Positions 33,324 through 35,017 of a DNA stretch of 35,017 nucleotides are shown here, piece by piece. Source of the stretch: JAEELC01 sp963621965. GTDB taxonomy: Bacteria; Bacillota_I; Bacilli_A; Acholeplasmatales; Anaeroplasmataceae. Each line of letters opens with the position of its first letter. The stretch's first letter is position 1. The notes beneath the pieces are model-generated. The model ran no database searches. It worked only from the letters and a program-made list of their open reading frames with translations, and had not been told where the DNA came from. The stretch is from contig CAVFGN010000021.1 of NCBI GenBank assembly GCA_963621965.1, positions 1 through 35,017 on the forward strand, in the 5' to 3' direction. The position numbers and the translations under genes are program-made.

Positions 33324-34470
33324 TCAAATCGAACTAACAGGTAATATATAAGTACCATCACTTATAATAGAAATCTTATCAGTTGTACAAACGATTGCAT
33401 TCTTTCCTTTTTCAAATTTCGAATTTTGAAGTTTTTTAAATGCTTTTGTGCTAGACGCATTAAATGTTTGTCCCGTTTTAATCTCAACGCAAGAAAGGAC
33501 ACCATTCTTTAATATAATTAAATCCACCTCATTTTGTTCATTATCTCGGTAATAAAATAATTGTTGAATTTGCCCATCATTAATGTAACTTTTTCTAATT
33601 TCATTAAAAATAAAAGTTTCAAAAAATCTGCCTTTTAAAAAGCTTCGTTGCAATGTTTCAGCACTATCAATACCGCATAAAGAAGCTGCAAATCCAGTAT
33701 CAAAAAAATACATCTTTGGTCTTTTTACTACCCTTTTAACTACAGATTCTTCATTATATGGTTCAACTAAATATATAATTCCAGTTTTAACTAATACAGA
33801 AATCCAAGCTTTTATCGTATTTGTAGAAACACCAACCTGTTTAGAATAATTATCGTAAATTAATTCTTCTCCAGTGTTTGAAGATAAAATTTTCATAAAA
33901 TTAATAAATTTGACCTCGTCATTTATCAAAATAAATTCTTTTAAATCTTTTCCTAAATAAGTGGTCAAATAAGAAGAATAAAACAATTTACTCTTGATGA
34001 AATAGTAGAAACATCAACATTAAATGGTAAATTATTTCTAACATAGATTTCGGAAAGTGAAAGATTGCTCATATCAAGATAGCAACTCTGCCAGACAATG
34101 ATTCTTTTGATTCATTTAAAAGTTTTTGTCTTTGAGACCCAGATAAAATGTATAATCAATTACTTTCCTTATTACCTTTTTTTAATCTTGATTCATTAAC
34201 AATTTTTTCAAGTTCTGGGAACAATACCGGTGCTTTTTGAACCTCGTCAATTATTAAAGGAGCTTTATGTATTTCTAAAAAAGTTTTAGGATCAGTGATT
34301 GCAACTGATAATTCCAAAGAATCATCTAATGAAACATAAGAAAACCCTTTGTTTGCAAACATATTATATAGCAAGGTTGATTTACCGATTTGTCTAGGGC
34401 CTGAAACAAGTGTAATTGGAAAATGCTTAATCGTATCTTCAATTACATTCTCAATATTTCTCTTTATCAT
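33324..34470 (-). pseudogene. AAA (AAA_14)-DUF4143 ATPase pseudogene, copy B (recent decay)
   Basis: This gene is read from ATG 34470 (AAAGAGTG upstream). It codes for an ATPase domain with Walker A GPRQIGKST and Walker B PLIIDEVQKAP, reaching ELEKIVNESRLKKGNKESN, then a TGA at 34158-34156 before LYILSGSQRQKLL. A frameshift near 34072 and another near 33985 follow. The 220-residue DUF4143 part is then intact: FYSSYLTTYLGKDLKEF, KAWISVLVKTGIIYLVEPYN, KRPKMYFFDTGFAASL, a restriction-nuclease-like RDNEQNEVDLIILKNG...CVEIKTG, and a stop at 33324. The intact family, about 400-430 residues, is of unclear function, often thought to be linked to mobile or defence-like loci. The lesions look recent. 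Confidence 0.85.
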
Positions 34471-34739
34471 AAAATCACTCTTTCTTATATATAAATTTAC
34501 AACTTTATTATACTTAATAAAGCCAAGAAACAATTATTTTTCGTATTTTTTTCAATGCGATTGCAAATTTTGCATTACTCACGCTTTACTTTTAGAAATA
34601 CTATCATTCTATTTCCTTTGTATTTAAAAAACAATCCATAAACATTTTAAAATATATCAATATAGTTACTAATAACAATAGCAATGTGGTTTTTATTAAA
34701 TTTCTACCATCCGTTATGTTTTAAGGTATCCTTTGTATA
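34471..34739. other. AT-rich gap between copy B and the IS end
   Basis: No gene is supported here. A minus-strand TATAAT at 34512-34507, about 37 bp upstream of the copy B start, is a possible -10 with a poor -35 (TTGTTT at 15-bp spacing). A plus-strand open frame (34349-34627) is only a shadow of the copy B pseudogene running into AT-rich sequence. The left boundary of the IS200/IS605-type element is probably near 34730-34750 but no end sequence could be fixed. Confidence 0.35.
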
Positions 34740-34747
34740 TAAGAACA

Positions 34748-34843
34748 AAGTGAAATCTAAAAGATTTCAACTTAAGTGTTAACACACTCTTATTTATGAC
34801 TATGTACTAAACAATAGTATATCTCATAGGTGTGTTCACACCT
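34748..34843 (-). ncRNA. candidate omega RNA / right-end structure of the tnpB element
   Basis: Three hairpins follow or overlap the end of tnpB on the minus strand. AGGTGTG-AA-CACACCT (34843-34828) is a perfect 7-bp stem inside the last codons. GTGTTAACAC (34785-34776) is a 10-bp palindrome. AAGTTGAAATCT-TTT-AGATTTCACTT (34773-34748) is an 11-bp stem with one bulge. In IS200/IS605 elements the guide (omega) RNA overlaps the tnpB 3' end and runs to the right end, which carries a subterminal hairpin; this layout fits. The RNA itself is inferred. Confidence 0.45.
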
Positions 34844-35017
34844 CTATGTCTTAGATTATCTATAGTAGACTTATCACAGACACTACTTTTAGTTAATATA
34901 TTTAAAGATCCATTTACATCTGCGTTAATGTATTTACCTGAAGCAGTCTTATATAATCCTCTCTTAACTCTAAAGCCGCTAAAATTATGAATACTTTTAT
35001 CATCATATAAAGGTATA
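34807..35017 (-). CDS. tnpB: TnpB (IS200/IS605 family) C-terminal part, cut by window edge
   Basis: The last 69 residues of a TnpB-type RNA-guided nuclease are visible, with the 5' part outside the window. The conserved end block reads RGLYKTASGKYINADVNG followed by SLNILTK, matching the family INADVNGALNI signature that includes the third RuvC acidic residue (Asp in NADVNG). The frame ends in RGVNTPMRYTIV and a TAG, as family C-termini do (R-G-V...P-x-R). Within the visible part there is no frameshift, so the gene may be intact. No tnpA transposase is visible. Its presence beside decaying genes marks the right end of the window as accessory DNA. Confidence 0.8.
   Translation of the reverse strand, partial: IPLYDDKSIHNFSGFRVKRGLYKTASGKYINADVNGSLNILTKSSVCDKSTIDNLRHRGVNTPMRYTIV
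34807..35017 (-). mobile_element. IS200/IS605-family (tnpB-bearing) element, right portion
   Basis: The tnpB 3' end together with the subterminal hairpins at 34748-34843 identifies the right portion of such an element. It extends beyond the window on the tnpB 5' side. These elements lack terminal inverted repeats and make no target duplication, so the exact end cannot be read here. Confidence 0.65.

Noticed and set aside
34156..34158. TGA inside the AAA-DUF4143 gene read as Trp (genetic code 4)
   Set aside because: Intact genes use TGG for Trp and contain no internal TGA, two intact genes end in TGA, and the same pseudogene also has frameshifts; mutation explains it better.
34349..34627. 92-residue plus-strand open frame
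   Set aside because: It is antisense to the recognisable ATPase pseudogene and then runs into AT-rich non-coding sequence with no SD.

Overview
The window is AT-rich bacterial DNA with strong AGGAGG-type ribosome binding sites, sigma-A-like promoters (TTGAAA-17-TATAAT and similar), intrinsic terminators, a T-box riboswitch, a CIRCE-like heat-shock operator and Fur-family boxes. Every Trp codon I checked is TGG, and TGA ends two intact genes, so the standard bacterial code fits. Together with RNase J and a ClpB that lacks its N-terminal domain, this suggests a low-GC Firmicute of class Bacilli, probably an uncultured host-associated lineage near the Erysipelotrichales/RF39/Acholeplasma side. 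That placement is inference.

Positions 1-7300 hold an export or envelope module: a TetR regulator (+) faces an MMPL/RND transporter (-), whose 3' end overlaps the start of a 1357-residue GLUG-repeat surface protein. Positions 7300-13250 are housekeeping genes: proS (-), then rnjA, an alpha/beta hydrolase and an RlmI-type rRNA methyltransferase (+). The 344-bp proS/rnjA gap contains the rnjA promoter, a structured leader and a 14-bp palindrome.

Positions 13200-17500 (-) carry two tandem, clearly duplicated multispanning proteins of the PTPS-related/YfhO-like type. The upstream one has a GtrA flippase domain fused to its N-terminus. Positions 17547-21824 (-) form a complete methionine-uptake operon: promoter, T-box with an AUG specifier, metN, metI, metQ, an M20 amidohydrolase and a terminator.

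Positions 21849-24983 (-) hold an MsbA-like ABC exporter followed by a full-length RlmD/TrmA-family protein that has lost its catalytic and SAM-binding motifs. A cytoplasmic two-domain SGNH hydrolase and an orphan ZnuA-like lipoprotein follow at 25019-27400. The lipoprotein's promoter is bracketed by two Fur-family 7-1-7 boxes and diverges from a CIRCE-overlapped clpB promoter. degV lies convergent to clpB.

From about 30.7 kb to the right edge the DNA is accessory and decaying: a small lipoprotein, a frameshifted lipoprotein pseudogene, two AAA-DUF4143 ATPase pseudogenes in different stages of decay, and the 3' end of an IS200/IS605-type tnpB with hairpins that could form the end of its guide (omega) RNA. 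No tRNA, rRNA or CRISPR array was seen. The strongest leads are the catalytically stripped RlmD relative, the GtrA/GT-C fusion with its duplicate, the MMPL/surface-protein module and the doubly boxed orphan znuA promoter.
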